Below are positions 50,274 to 59,038 of a stretch of DNA of 64,000 nucleotides, in pieces. The stretch covers positions 131,027 to 195,026 of the forward strand of contig NZ_JACRSP010000005.1 in the NCBI RefSeq assembly GCF_014384765.1. Reading direction: 5' to 3'. Under the pieces are notes generated by a model, which saw only the letters and a list, made by a program, of their open reading frames with translations, had not been told where the DNA came from and searched no databases. The stretch comes from Feifania hominis. Lineage in GTDB: Bacteria > Bacillota > Clostridia > Oscillospirales > Feifaniaceae. A program made the position numbers and the translations under genes. Position 1 is the stretch's first letter. Every line of letters starts with the position of its first letter.

Positions 50274-50951
50274 TTAAGCTGTACCCTCCATGAAGTGATC
50301 CGCGAGGATTTCATCCTCTTTGAGCGGGTAGAGGCGGTCGAGCAGACTTGCGAAAATCGCTTTCTGCGCGACGTTTTCCAGATAGTGGGCGTGGGCGAAC
50401 GCCATGTCCATGCGCTCGCCGACAGCGACCGAGCCGTGCGCGTCCATCAGGACGGCATTTCGGTCGCCGAGCGCCTCCACGACATAGTCGCCGACCTCCA
50501 TCGCGCCCGCGGGGGCGTACTTCGCCGTGCGAATTTCACCGCCGAGGTGGTAGCTCTGCTCGGTCAGTACGAGCGGGATGTCCTTATGCGTCATGGCGAA
50601 GACGGTCGACCACTGCGGGTGAGTGTGAAGCACGCAGTTGACATCCGGCCGGGCGCGCATGATCGCCAGATGCATCGGCATCTCAATTGTGCCGACCGCC
50701 CAGGGGGACACAAGCGTGCCGTCCGGTTCAAAGACGGCGATGTCTTGGGCGCGGAACTCCAGAAAGGTTGCGTAGGGGAACGGCAGATCTTTCAGATTTC
50801 CAGAGACATAGATCAGACCGGTGCTAGGGTCGCGCAGACTGATGTCGCCGCCGCGTGAGGGAGTAAAGCCCTCTTTCATGATGCGGCGCGTTCCCTCGGC
50901 GCACTGCTCAAGCAGACACATGTTGATTCGGGGGTCCATTTTGTAGGCCAT
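50274..50951 (-). CDS. Class II aldolase/adducin family protein (copy 2)
   Basis: A 225-residue zinc-dependent aldolase of the FucA/AraD family. The acid residue of TIEMPMHLAI, zinc ligands in VLHTHPQW and the third His in LMDAHGSVAVGE are all present. I chose the ATG at 50951, eight bases after AGGAGG; an ATG six bases earlier is too close. It overlaps the end of aldolase 1 by 44 bases. It probably cleaves a sugar-1-phosphate to dihydroxyacetone phosphate and an aldehyde. Product not identifiable. Confidence 0.88.
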   Translation of the reverse strand: MAYKMDPRINMCLLEQCAEGTRRIMKEGFTPSRGGDISLRDPSTGLIYVSGNLKDLPFPYATFLEFRAQDIAVFEPDGTLVSPWAVGTIEMPMHLAIMRARPDVNCVLHTHPQWSTVFAMTHKDIPLVLTEQSYHLGGEIRTAKYAPAGAMEVGDYVVEALGDRNAVLMDAHGSVAVGERMDMAFAHAHYLENVAQKAIFASLLDRLYPLKEDEILADHFMEGTA

Positions 50952-51576
50952 TTTCATATCCTCCTGTCAGCAGTTTTTCGTATGCGAATGTAAGCGCCTG
51001 CTTCTCCAGAAGCCGGGCGTTTGCAAAGGCGCGCTCCATGCTCTCTCCCACGGCGACCGCACCGTGGCAGGCCAGCATGACGGCGGGCCGGTCGCCGAGT
51101 GCCTCAACGGCGAAGTCGCCGACCTCCATCGCGCCCGCCGGCGCATAGCCGGCAGTGGAGACGGAGAAGCTCGGGCCCCAGGCCTCCTGCTCCAGCGGGA
51201 AGCGGGGCAGCTCCCGCCCGATCATGGCAAAGACGGTCGACCACGGCGCGTGTGTGTGCAAAACGCAGTGGACGTCCGGTCGGGCGCGGAGAATGGCAAG
51301 GTGCATGGGCAGCTCGATGGTCGCGAGCTTATCACCGCACAGCTGCTTTCCGTCGAGAGTGAAGACCGCCGGATCCGGCGCCTCGACCTCGGAAAAGCTG
51401 CTGCAGGGAAAAGGAATGTCGGCGAGACCCGCTGAGACATAGACAAGATTCGTTGCCGGATCGCGCAGGCTGATGTCCCCGCCGCGCGCGGGGGTGAACC
51501 CCTCCTCCAGTATCCGGCGTGTACCCTGCGCACAGAGCTCGAAATAGTGGGGGTTCAAAGAGTGTGCGGTTTGCAT
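50908..51576 (-). CDS. Class II aldolase/adducin family protein (copy 1)
   Basis: A 222-residue paralogue of the following gene; long stretches align (FTPxRGGDISLRDP, ATIELPMHLAILRARPDV, AGYAPAGAMEVGDF, ALGDRPAVML). The catalytic Glu (TIELPMH), HTH (VLHTHAPW) and third His (ACHGAVAVGE) are retained, so both copies look active. GGAGG precedes the ATG at 51576. First gene of the sugar operon, with a promoter about 140 bases upstream. Two tandem paralogues could form a heteromer or act on two epimers. Confidence 0.88.
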   Translation of the reverse strand: MQTAHSLNPHYFELCAQGTRRILEEGFTPARGGDISLRDPATNLVYVSAGLADIPFPCSSFSEVEAPDPAVFTLDGKQLCGDKLATIELPMHLAILRARPDVHCVLHTHAPWSTVFAMIGRELPRFPLEQEAWGPSFSVSTAGYAPAGAMEVGDFAVEALGDRPAVMLACHGAVAVGESMERAFANARLLEKQALTFAYEKLLTGGYENGLQNGPPNQHVSA

Positions 51577-51717
51577 GGGACATACCTCCTCTGCCGATCG
51601 TCTTGCAGCGCCTCCTGCGGGATTCGCCGGACATGCTGCCGCAGCGCGGCGCCGGTGCCTGAGGAGGGAACAGATATCCGGCCCCTGAGACAGCCGACAT
51701 GCGGAATTTTCAAACAC

Positions 51718-51746
51718 AGAGTAGCATTCGGGTCAGCGGCTTTCAA
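51718..51746 (-). promoter_or_regulatory. Promoter of the aldolase/kinase operon
   Basis: On the minus strand TTGAAA (51741-51746), spacer 17, TGC-TACTCT (-10 at 51718-51723, extended). Confidence 0.65.
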
Positions 51747-51893
51747 ATTTGTCTGTTTCATGTTTTGATACTTTTTGAACGATTCTGGGTCATGAAATTG
51801 GAATTTTAACGCTCTGGGCGGCAAGAACGTTTTTGTGCGGCAGACATTGCCGCTTTTTTCAAGGGAAAGTATCTTTTTAAGAGATTTTTGTTA

Positions 51894-51902
51894 TGCTATA
51901 AT
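51894..51902 (+). promoter_or_regulatory. Extended -10 promoter of the XRE regulator gene
   Basis: TGC-TATAAT (51894-51902), consensus -10 with TGn; the -35 region is only T-rich. Confidence 0.65.
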
Positions 51903-51982
51903 CAGCATGCAGACGGCCTGCAGCTTCTGCATTTGAGAAAGATAGAACGAACGTCTGCTCTTGACGGAATCAGGAGGTTCTT

Positions 51983-52723
51983 ATGGGCAACGACATTTGC
52001 ACGGAGGTCGGAGGGCGCATCCGCCATTTTCGCAAGGCGCGAGGGCATACTCTCGAGTCCTTTTCCAGGCTTCTGCACAGAAGCAAATCGGTTCTGTCAA
52101 AATACGAGCGCGGTGACGTCGCGCTCGATATCGTGACGCTGCAGGAGATTGCCCTCGCCCTGGACGTTCCCATTGCGGCACTGCTTGAAAACTCCGGCAG
52201 GATGTCTGCACCGCTCTATTCGGCCCGCGGAGACGCTGCCGCAGAGCAGCAGTTCGAGCGTTACTACTGCTACTCCATCATGAGCTATGACAAGGCGACG
52301 CTGCAAAAATCGCTTCTTATCATGGGCAGCGACACGGCCACATGCTATATGAACATCGACTCCGAGGAGAATGTGCAGCACTATGAGTTTCTCTTCTCCG
52401 GCAAGGTGAGGCGAAGTGACTCGTTCACCCGGCTGTTTCTGACCAACGCGCTGCATGACGACGACACCTGTATCATGGAGATCCCCGCGCGCCTGGGCGA
52501 TTACCAGTGCACCATTGCGTTTGTCGTCAATTTCCCGGTCGGCGGCCGCTACCCGCTGGCGGGCACCTTTCTTTTGAGCACTGTGCCGATTCGCGACACA
52601 AAGTGGATTTACGATGCGCTCTGCTTCACCCGTGACGACCTGAAGCGATTTCAATATCACAACGCCTACTTCGCCGTGCAGAACTACACCATGCGAATCC
52701 TTGAACTGCGCCGGCCGGACTGA
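51983..52723 (+). CDS. XRE family transcriptional regulator
   Basis: A 246-residue protein. Residues 8-65 form a lambda-repressor-like helix-turn-helix (RIRHFRKARGHTLESFSRLLHRSKSVLSKYERGDVALDIVTLQEIALALD). The C-terminal domain of about 170 residues is mixed alpha/beta and is probably a ligand-sensing domain of unknown family. It diverges from the class II aldolase/kinase operon across a 406-bp region, so it is the likely local regulator. AGGAGG precedes the ATG. Confidence 0.85.
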   Translation: MGNDICTEVGGRIRHFRKARGHTLESFSRLLHRSKSVLSKYERGDVALDIVTLQEIALALDVPIAALLENSGRMSAPLYSARGDAAAEQQFERYYCYSIMSYDKATLQKSLLIMGSDTATCYMNIDSEENVQHYEFLFSGKVRRSDSFTRLFLTNALHDDDTCIMEIPARLGDYQCTIAFVVNFPVGGRYPLAGTFLLSTVPIRDTKWIYDALCFTRDDLKRFQYHNAYFAVQNYTMRILELRRPD

Positions 52724-52751
52724 CTTCAGCGGGACCGGTTCCGGTGCAGAG

Positions 52752-52788
52752 AAAGACGCCGCCTGCGATATCGCAGGCGGCGTCTTTT
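52752..52788 (+). terminator. Terminator after the XRE gene
   Basis: A near-perfect palindrome (GACGCCGCCTGCGA and its inverse) followed by TTTTG. Confidence 0.85.
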
Positions 52789-52920
52789 GACAGGGCGCAA
52801 AAATTAACCGTTTGTTAATCCTTTTGCGACCGGCTTGCTCCATAATAAATACAGCTGCAAACCCGGCGGCAGAGCGTGCCGCCGTCTTGGAAGATTTCGC
52901 TCGGGCTGTGCGCGTTTTCG

Positions 52921-52948
52921 TTGAAATGGCGGCGGGCTGTGGTATACT
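52921..52948 (+). promoter_or_regulatory. Promoter of the response regulator-kinase-HtrA operon
   Basis: TTGAAA (52921-52926), spacer 16, TGG-TATACT (-10 at 52943-52948, extended). Confidence 0.78.
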
Positions 52949-52984
52949 AATAGAATAGAAAACGAAACAAACAGGAGGCGGAAG

Positions 52985-53692
52985 ATGGACAACATCAAAA
53001 TTCTCGTCTGCGACGACGACAAGAATATCTGCGAGCTGCTGCGGCTGTATCTTGCCAAGGAGGGCTTTACGGTCACCATCGCGGTCGACGGCGAGGACGC
53101 TGTGCAGAAATTCGGCCTCTCCAAGCCCGACATGGTTCTGCTCGACATCATGATGCCCAAGCTCGACGGCTGGTCGGTCTGCAAGGAGATCCGCAAGACC
53201 TCGAACTGCCCGATCATCATGATCACCGCCAAGGGCGAAACCTTTGACAAGGTACTCGGCCTCGAGCTCGGCGCCGACGACTACATCGTCAAACCTTTCG
53301 ACACCAAGGAGGTGGTCGCGCGCATCAAGGCGGTCATGCGCCGCGTGACCGAGTCGGCCAAGAGCGAACAGGAAGTCAAGGTCGTCTCCTACGACAATCT
53401 GGTGGTCAATCTGACAAATTACGAGCTCAAGATCAAAGGCAAGACCGTCGACGCGCCCCCCAAGGAGATGGAGCTGCTCTATCATCTCGCGAGCAACCCC
53501 AATAAGGTCTACACGAGAAACCAGCTTCTCGACGAGGTGTGGGGCTTCGACTACTTCGGCGACTCGCGCACGGTCGACGTGCACATCAAGCGTCTGCGCG
53601 AGAAGCTCGAGGGCGTCTCGGACCAGTGGGAGCTCAAGACGGTCTGGGGCGTCGGCTACAAGTTTGAGGTGGTGGGCGCGGACGGACAGTAA
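52985..53692 (+). CDS. WalR/PhoB-like response regulator
   Basis: A 235-residue OmpR-family regulator. Receiver motifs are VCDDDKNI, LLDIMMPKLDG with the phospho-Asp, and DYIVKPF. The winged helix carries KEMELLYHLASNPNKVYTRNQLLDEVWGF and VDVHIKRLREKLEG. The closest known layout is YycF/WalR or the general envelope-stress regulators, given the neighbours: kinase and HtrA protease in one operon. Autoregulation is likely. GGAGG precedes the ATG. Confidence 0.92.
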   Translation: MDNIKILVCDDDKNICELLRLYLAKEGFTVTIAVDGEDAVQKFGLSKPDMVLLDIMMPKLDGWSVCKEIRKTSNCPIIMITAKGETFDKVLGLELGADDYIVKPFDTKEVVARIKAVMRRVTESAKSEQEVKVVSYDNLVVNLTNYELKIKGKTVDAPPKEMELLYHLASNPNKVYTRNQLLDEVWGFDYFGDSRTVDVHIKRLREKLEGVSDQWELKTVWGVGYKFEVVGADGQ

Positions 53693-53711
53693 CCAGAGGG
53701 GAGGAAAACCG

Positions 53712-55148
53712 GTGTCGAACAGCATTACAGCCAGATTTTTTCTGGTGTCTCTGATCATTGTCGTGTTCAGCTTTTCGACACTGGCCGGCATCATGTTCTT
53801 TCTCACCGAGCGCTACTCCTTTGAGGAGAAGGTCTCGATGATGTCCTCCAACGCCGGAAAAATTTCGGAGCTGACCGTGACGCTCAGCGAAAACAACACC
53901 TATGCCATGCAGATCACCTACCGCTCAACGCTCAATCTGCTCGCCGACATCAGCGACACCAGCATCCTCGTCGCCCTGCCCGACGGGCAGCTCTTCTTTG
54001 CGTCGGAAAACCAGGCCGTCAACACCGAGACCACCGTCCCCGAGGCGGCCATTGCGCGCATTCTGAGCACCGGCGAATTCAGCAGCGTGTCAAATCTCGG
54101 CGGGCTCTACCCGAACAACCGCTTTGTCGTGGGCGAACCCGTACTCGACCGCGAGGGCTACCTCATCGCGTCGGTCTTCGTCTCCTCCTCAGCTTCGGGC
54201 TACTCGGAGATGCTCTCGAATATGGTGCGCATCTTCATTCTCTCGTCGCTGTCGGTGCTGTTTCTGACCTTTATCGTGATTTACTTCTCGACGCGCCAGA
54301 TGGTCAAGCCGCTCAAGGAGATGAGCCGCGCGGCCAAAAGCTTTGCCAAGGGCAACTTCAACACGCGCGTCGCTGTGCGCGGCAGCGATGAGATCGCCGA
54401 ACTCGCTGTGGCGTTTAACAACATGGCCACGTCTCTTGCCTCGCTTGAGGAACTGCGAACCGGCTTCATCGCCAACGTCTCCCACGACCTGCGCACGCCC
54501 ATGACGACCATCTCGGGCTTCATCGACGGCATTCTCGATGGTACCATCCCGCGTGAGGATGAGAGCCACTATCTGACCGTCGTCTCCAACGAGATCAAGC
54601 GTCTGTCAAAGCTCGTGCACACGCTTTTGGAACTGTCGAAGATCGAGTCGGGTCAGATCGAGTACCACCCGGTCCGCTTCGACATCTGCGAGTCAATGCG
54701 CAAGCTTCTGCTCTCGTTTGAGCAGTCGATCAACAACAAGCGCCTGCAGGTCGAGCTCTCTCTGTGTGAGGAGCGCTTCGAGGTCGTCGCCGATGAGGAC
54801 GCGATCGCGCGCGTCATGTATAATTTGATTGATAACGCCATAAAATTCTCCTATCCGGACGGCGTTCTCACGCTCAGCATCACCCGGGGCGATAAGAACG
54901 ACCGGAATGTCTATGTCTCGGTCAAAAACACCGGCGTCGGCATCCCGGAGAGCGACCTGCCCTATGTGTTTGAGCGCTTCTACAAGTCGGACAAGTCCCG
55001 CGGGCTCGACAAGACCGGCTCGGGACTCGGTCTCTACATTGTCAAATCCATCATTGATCGTCACGGCGGCCGCATCACCGTCAAATCAGTGCAAAACGAA
55101 TTCTGTGAGTTCGTTTTCTCTCTGCCGCTTGAAACAGAGGAAAAATAG
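53712..55148 (+). CDS. Sensor histidine kinase with extracytoplasmic domain (WalK-like)
   Basis: A 478-residue kinase: helix 1 (residues 9-32, FFLVSLIIVVFSFSTLAGIMFF), an extracytoplasmic PAS/Cache-like region of about 150 residues, helix 2 (IFILSSLSVLFLTFIVIYF), HAMP (KPLKEMSRAAKSFAKGNF), DHp box FIANVSHDLRTPMTTISGF with phospho-His, N box NLIDNAIKFSY, and G boxes GVGIPE and GSGLGLYIV. No cytoplasmic PAS domain, unlike the longest WalK. GTG start at 53712 is placed by the GGGGAGGA site; the frame upstream overlaps the regulator gene without meaning. Confidence 0.92.
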   Translation: MSNSITARFFLVSLIIVVFSFSTLAGIMFFLTERYSFEEKVSMMSSNAGKISELTVTLSENNTYAMQITYRSTLNLLADISDTSILVALPDGQLFFASENQAVNTETTVPEAAIARILSTGEFSSVSNLGGLYPNNRFVVGEPVLDREGYLIASVFVSSSASGYSEMLSNMVRIFILSSLSVLFLTFIVIYFSTRQMVKPLKEMSRAAKSFAKGNFNTRVAVRGSDEIAELAVAFNNMATSLASLEELRTGFIANVSHDLRTPMTTISGFIDGILDGTIPREDESHYLTVVSNEIKRLSKLVHTLLELSKIESGQIEYHPVRFDICESMRKLLLSFEQSINNKRLQVELSLCEERFEVVADEDAIARVMYNLIDNAIKFSYPDGVLTLSITRGDKNDRNVYVSVKNTGVGIPESDLPYVFERFYKSDKSRGLDKTGSGLGLYIVKSIIDRHGGRITVKSVQNEFCEFVFSLPLETEEK

Positions 55149-55165
55149 CCAAAGGAGGCTGCACC

Positions 55166-56644
55166 ATGAACGACGAATACACCCCCACGGGCGACCGGCC
55201 GCAGGAGCTGTCGGGCGCCGTACCCGACTGCGCGCCGCCTGCGGCGGAGCAACCGCCTGCGGCGGAGCAGCCACCTGCGGCGGAGCAGCCGCCAGCGGTG
55301 GAGCAGCCACCTGCGGCGGAGCAGCCGCCTGCAGCGGCGTCGCCGACCGCCGGGACCGAACCGCCGCCGGTGCCACCTGCGGGCTCTGACGCACCGCCTG
55401 CACCGCCCTACCACCCGGACTATTTCAGTCGGCCCACACCGCGTGCAAATCGCAACAGAGGGCTTATGGTCTTCGCGGTCATCATGGCTGTCATTCTCTG
55501 CCTGTCACTGTTCACTCTGGCCGGGGTGACGCTCTACAATCTCTTCATGGGCAACGGCTTTACTCTTCACACGCCCGAGCGCCTGCCGTCGGTGGACAAC
55601 CCCGGCGTGAGCGACCCGGGCCGTGTGCCGGACGACGGTGAGAGCGGCAACAAGCCCTCTCTCGATGTGCAGGACACGCCCGACCCGCCGTCCACCACGC
55701 AGACGGGTGTGCTCAGCGGCCCTGCGATTTCAAAAAAAGTGCGTCCGGTTGTGGTCGGCATCGTCGCACTCGGCGAGACGGGCTACCAGACGTTTCAGAG
55801 CTCGGGATCGGGCATCATCATGTCGGCCGACGGCTACATCATCACAAATGCCCATGTGGTGGAGGACACCTACGACGTCACCGTCATCACGTTCAATGGG
55901 GAAAATGTAGCGGGCACGGAGTACAAGGCGAGGATTGTCGGCTCTGACACGAACTCCGATCTCGCGGTGCTCAAAGTCGAGGCGCAGGACCTGCCCGTGG
56001 CAGAGTTCGGCGACTCCACCAAGCTCGAGGTCGGCGAGATGGCGCTCGCGATCGGCAATCCTCTCGGGCTGGAGCTCGCGGGCTCGGTCACACAGGGCAT
56101 CATCTCGGCTGTGGACCGCGAGGTCTCGGTCGACGGCATTACGATGACTCTTGTGCAGACCGACGCCTCCATCAACCCTGGGAACTCCGGCGGTGCGCTG
56201 GTCAACCAGTACGGTCAGGTCATCGGCATCAACACGGTCAAAATGGGCCGTGGCCAGTATGAGGGCCTGGGTTTCGCCATTCCGATCAATGTGGCAAAGC
56301 CCATCATCGACGAGCTCATTCAAAACGGCTATGTCCAGGGCGGCGTCAACGTCAATCGTCCGCGCATCGGCATCACCTGTGAGACAGTGACGCCCGAGGT
56401 GGCGGACTACTGGAACTACCCGCTGGGCGTCTACATCCACACCGTGGAAGCCGACAGCGACGCCTATCGAAAGGGACTGCAGTCCAAGGACATCATCACA
56501 AAGGCAAACGGCGTCGAGATCACAAGCGTCGAGGACCTCAATGAGGTTCTCAACCCCCTCAAGGAGGGCGACACGCTCAAGATCGTACTCTGGCGCGACG
56601 GCAAATACTACAACGCCGAGATCGTCCTGATGGCGCCGCAATAA
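55166..56644 (+). CDS. HtrA/DegP-type serine protease (S1C) with PDZ domain
   Basis: A 492-residue membrane-anchored protease for misfolded envelope proteins. The cytoplasmic N-terminus (about 85 residues) is Pro/Ala-rich with five or six repeats of PPAAEQ. One helix (LMVFAVIMAVILCLSLFTLAGV, residues 99-120) leads to the protease domain with catalytic His (TNAHVV), Asp (SDLAVL) and Ser (NPGNSGGAL), then one PDZ domain (GLQSKDIITKANGVEITSVEDL). AAAGGAGG precedes the ATG. It ends the two-component operon and is probably its target. Confidence 0.96.
   Translation: MNDEYTPTGDRPQELSGAVPDCAPPAAEQPPAAEQPPAAEQPPAVEQPPAAEQPPAAASPTAGTEPPPVPPAGSDAPPAPPYHPDYFSRPTPRANRNRGLMVFAVIMAVILCLSLFTLAGVTLYNLFMGNGFTLHTPERLPSVDNPGVSDPGRVPDDGESGNKPSLDVQDTPDPPSTTQTGVLSGPAISKKVRPVVVGIVALGETGYQTFQSSGSGIIMSADGYIITNAHVVEDTYDVTVITFNGENVAGTEYKARIVGSDTNSDLAVLKVEAQDLPVAEFGDSTKLEVGEMALAIGNPLGLELAGSVTQGIISAVDREVSVDGITMTLVQTDASINPGNSGGALVNQYGQVIGINTVKMGRGQYEGLGFAIPINVAKPIIDELIQNGYVQGGVNVNRPRIGITCETVTPEVADYWNYPLGVYIHTVEADSDAYRKGLQSKDIITKANGVEITSVEDLNEVLNPLKEGDTLKIVLWRDGKYYNAEIVLMAPQ
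55238..55327 (+). repeat. 18-bp tandem repeats encoding PPAAEQ
   Basis: About five units of the type CCTGCGGCGGAGCAGCCR, period 18, in the 5' end of the htrA-like gene. Copy number may vary by slippage. Confidence 0.85.
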
Positions 56645-56652
56645 AGACAGAT

Positions 56653-56687
56653 AAAAAGGCGCCCGCTTTATGCGGGCGCCTTTTTTG
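56653..56687. terminator. Bidirectional terminator between HtrA and pyrophosphatase genes
   Basis: AAAAAGGCGCCCGC (56653-56666) pairs with GCGGGCGCCTTTTTT after a short loop. Confidence 0.93.
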
Positions 56688-56697
56688 ACTGCGCGAA

Positions 56698-58731
56698 TCA
56701 GAACAGCGAGCAGGTGTAAAACAGCATGGCGAACAGCGAGGAGATCAGGGAGACAACGGTGATCTGAGTGTTGATGGAGGGCCCGGCGGTGTCCTTGAAA
56801 GGATCGCCGACCGTGTCGCCAATGACCGCGGCCTTGTGGGCGTCGGAGCCCTTGCCGCCAAAGTGACCGGCCTCCACGTATTTTTTGCCGTTGTCCCACA
56901 GACCGCCGGCGTTGCTCATGACAAGCGCGAGAAGAAGACCCGAGACGATGTTGCCGGTCAGAAAACCGCCGACCGCCTCGACGCCGCCGATGAAGCCCAC
57001 GGCGAGAGTCGCCACAATGGCGGTGAGCCCGGCCGGAATGAGCTCGCGGATTGCGCCGACCGTTGCGATGTCGATGCAGCGGGCATAGTCCGGCATGGCC
57101 GTGCCCTCCCTGAGCCCGGGAATGGTGTTGAACTGACGGTGAATCTCCGTGACCATCTTCTGCGAGTTGCGGTTGACGCCCATGATGAGCATGGCCGAGA
57201 AGACCGCCGGGATGGCTGCGCCGACCAGAGCGCCGAAGAAGACGAGAGGATTCATCATATCAAATTGGATGACAACTCCCGCAGCCTGGCGCACGACCTC
57301 CTGAAAAGTGCCGAGAAGAGCGATGACCGTGAGCCCTGCGGCGCCGATGGAAAAGCCCTTGGTGATGGCCTTTGCCGTGTTGCCGGCCGCGTCGAGTTCA
57401 TCGGTGACGGTGAGCACCTGATCGCCGAGCCCGGCCATCTCCGCGACGCCGCGTGCGTTGTCGACGATCGGCCCGTAGGCGTCGTTCGAGATGATCATGC
57501 CGACGATGGAGAGCATGCCGATTGCCGCCGTTGAAATGCCGAGCATGGCGTAGCCCTCGCCGAGCGGCGCGCAGAGGTGGTAGGAGATGAGGGCCGCCAG
57601 CCCGATTCCCACCAGGGCGGGCAGCGACGAGAGAAGCCCGTAGGAGAAGCCGGAGAGGATGGTGAATGCCGGCCCGCTCTCGCTTGCCCGGGCGACGCGC
57701 TCGACCGGTTTTTTGTCGTCGCCGGTAAAGAAGTCAGAGGTGACGCCGATGATGACGCCGACGACCATGCCGGTGATGGCCGCGCCCCAGAGGCGCAGAC
57801 TGTAGTTGCAAAGCAGCGTCGCACCCAGTGTCAGAAGTGTGAAAATGATGCAGGTGATGTAAGTGCCGCCGTTGAGCGCGCGGGAGGGGCTGCCCTTTTT
57901 GCCCAGGCGCGCGAGCAGCACACCGACGATGGAGGCGAGAAGCCCCAGCGTGCACAGACAGAAGATGAAGTCGATCTGTCCGAGAGGCAGAGCGACCACC
58001 ATGGCCGCCGCCATCGCGGCGATGTTGGAGTCGAAGAGATCGGCGCCCATGCCTGCGACATCACCCACGTTGTCGCCGACGTTGTCGGCGATGACGGCGG
58101 GGTTGCGCGGGTCGTCCTCGGGGATGCCCAGTTCAACCTTGCCGGTGAGATCGGCCGCAATGTCGGCGGTCTTTGTAAAAATTCCGCCGCCGGCCTTTGC
58201 AAACAGGGCCAGCGAGCTTGCGCCGAAGCTGAAGCCGAGCACGATGTTGGGGTCGCCGGAGATCAGATAGATGACAGCGGCGCCCGCCAGCGAAGTGCCC
58301 ACCACGGCGAGTCCCATGACCGCGCCGCCGCGGAAACCGGCGAGAAACGAGGGCCGGATGCCCTCACAGGCCGCCGTAGCCGATTTGAGATTTGCAATGG
58401 TCGCAATCGAGATGCCGACGACGCCGGCAAGCCCCGAGAGTGCGGTTCCGAAGACATAGGCGGCTACCATGATGACATTGTCCCAGATGGAGCCTCCCGA
58501 CCAGATGGGGCTTGGAAACAGCAGAAAGAGGATGGCGCTGACCACAGCCATGAACAGGGCGAGAATCCGGTATTCCCGCCGCAGGAAAGTGAACGCGCCC
58601 TCGCGAATCAGGGCGCCGACGTGCTCGAGCTTCTCATTGGCAGTCGGAAGACGCCTGACCCACTGGTAGAAGTAGGCGGCCACACCAAAAGCCAGAATGG
58701 AGACAGCAATTGCCAGATAGACCCAAATCAT
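56698..58731 (-). CDS. hppA: Membrane-bound proton-translocating pyrophosphatase
   Basis: A 677-residue, 16-helix enzyme that hydrolyses pyrophosphate and pumps ions outward. Substrate and metal motifs are intact: GGGIFTKTADIAADLTGKVE, GIPEDDPRNPAVIADNVGDN, NDAYGPIVDNARG and VGDTVGDPFKDTAGPS. At DELDAAGNTAKAITKG the Lys after GNTA is the residue that marks the K+-independent subclass, which are H+ pumps in studied cases. The start ATG follows AGGGGGAA. It is monocistronic with its own promoter; the leader contains a 9-bp hairpin. Confidence 0.96.
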   Translation of the reverse strand: MIWVYLAIAVSILAFGVAAYFYQWVRRLPTANEKLEHVGALIREGAFTFLRREYRILALFMAVVSAILFLLFPSPIWSGGSIWDNVIMVAAYVFGTALSGLAGVVGISIATIANLKSATAACEGIRPSFLAGFRGGAVMGLAVVGTSLAGAAVIYLISGDPNIVLGFSFGASSLALFAKAGGGIFTKTADIAADLTGKVELGIPEDDPRNPAVIADNVGDNVGDVAGMGADLFDSNIAAMAAAMVVALPLGQIDFIFCLCTLGLLASIVGVLLARLGKKGSPSRALNGGTYITCIIFTLLTLGATLLCNYSLRLWGAAITGMVVGVIIGVTSDFFTGDDKKPVERVARASESGPAFTILSGFSYGLLSSLPALVGIGLAALISYHLCAPLGEGYAMLGISTAAIGMLSIVGMIISNDAYGPIVDNARGVAEMAGLGDQVLTVTDELDAAGNTAKAITKGFSIGAAGLTVIALLGTFQEVVRQAAGVVIQFDMMNPLVFFGALVGAAIPAVFSAMLIMGVNRNSQKMVTEIHRQFNTIPGLREGTAMPDYARCIDIATVGAIRELIPAGLTAIVATLAVGFIGGVEAVGGFLTGNIVSGLLLALVMSNAGGLWDNGKKYVEAGHFGGKGSDAHKAAVIGDTVGDPFKDTAGPSINTQITVVSLISSLFAMLFYTCSLF

Positions 58732-58759
58732 GTGCAGTTCCCCCTATTCAATTTTACGG

Positions 58760-58784
58760 GCCGGGCGCTGCGGTGGCGCCCGGC
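58760..58784 (-). promoter_or_regulatory. GC-rich leader hairpin of hppA
   Basis: GCCGGGCGC (58760-58768) pairs perfectly with GCGCCCGGC (58776-58784) with a seven-base loop, between promoter and ribosome site. No T run, so not a plain terminator. Confidence 0.55.
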
Positions 58785-58804
58785 AATTTCGTTTGCCCGT
58801 TCAA

Positions 58805-58833
58805 ATTATATGGGGACCGGCCGCAGAGGTCAA
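58805..58833 (-). promoter_or_regulatory. Promoter of hppA
   Basis: On the minus strand TTGACC (58828-58833), spacer 17, TATAAT (58805-58810). Confidence 0.88.
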
Positions 58834-58925
58834 TTGATTGGGCCGTAAGAAAACCGTTAAGATTGCCGTCTGGCAGCCCGTTCAGGGGGTATTTGTGGGG
58901 AAACTTGTTTTCCTCAACTTTTTTG

Positions 58926-58955
58926 TTGAAAACACTTGATTAACTGTAGTATAAT
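58926..58955 (+). promoter_or_regulatory. Promoter of the decarboxylase operon
   Basis: TTGAAA (58926-58931), spacer 18, TATAAT (58950-58955), about 84 bases before the TTG start. A CAAC/GTTG dyad overlaps the -35. Confidence 0.75.
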
Positions 58956-59038
58956 TTAAACTGCGGTAATTTGCGAATATCTTTCGTTTGTCCCAAATGA
59001 TGACGCAGCAACTGCGCTCAAAAGAAGGAGAGATTTTT

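Larger units (their letters stand above)
51577..51982. other. 406-bp divergent control region of the sugar operon
   Basis: Contains the leftward promoter (51718-51746), a TTTCATG (51756-51762)/CATGAAA (51791-51797) dyad that may be an operator, an A/T-rich central part, and the rightward promoter of the XRE gene. No coding frame is credible. Confidence 0.55.
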
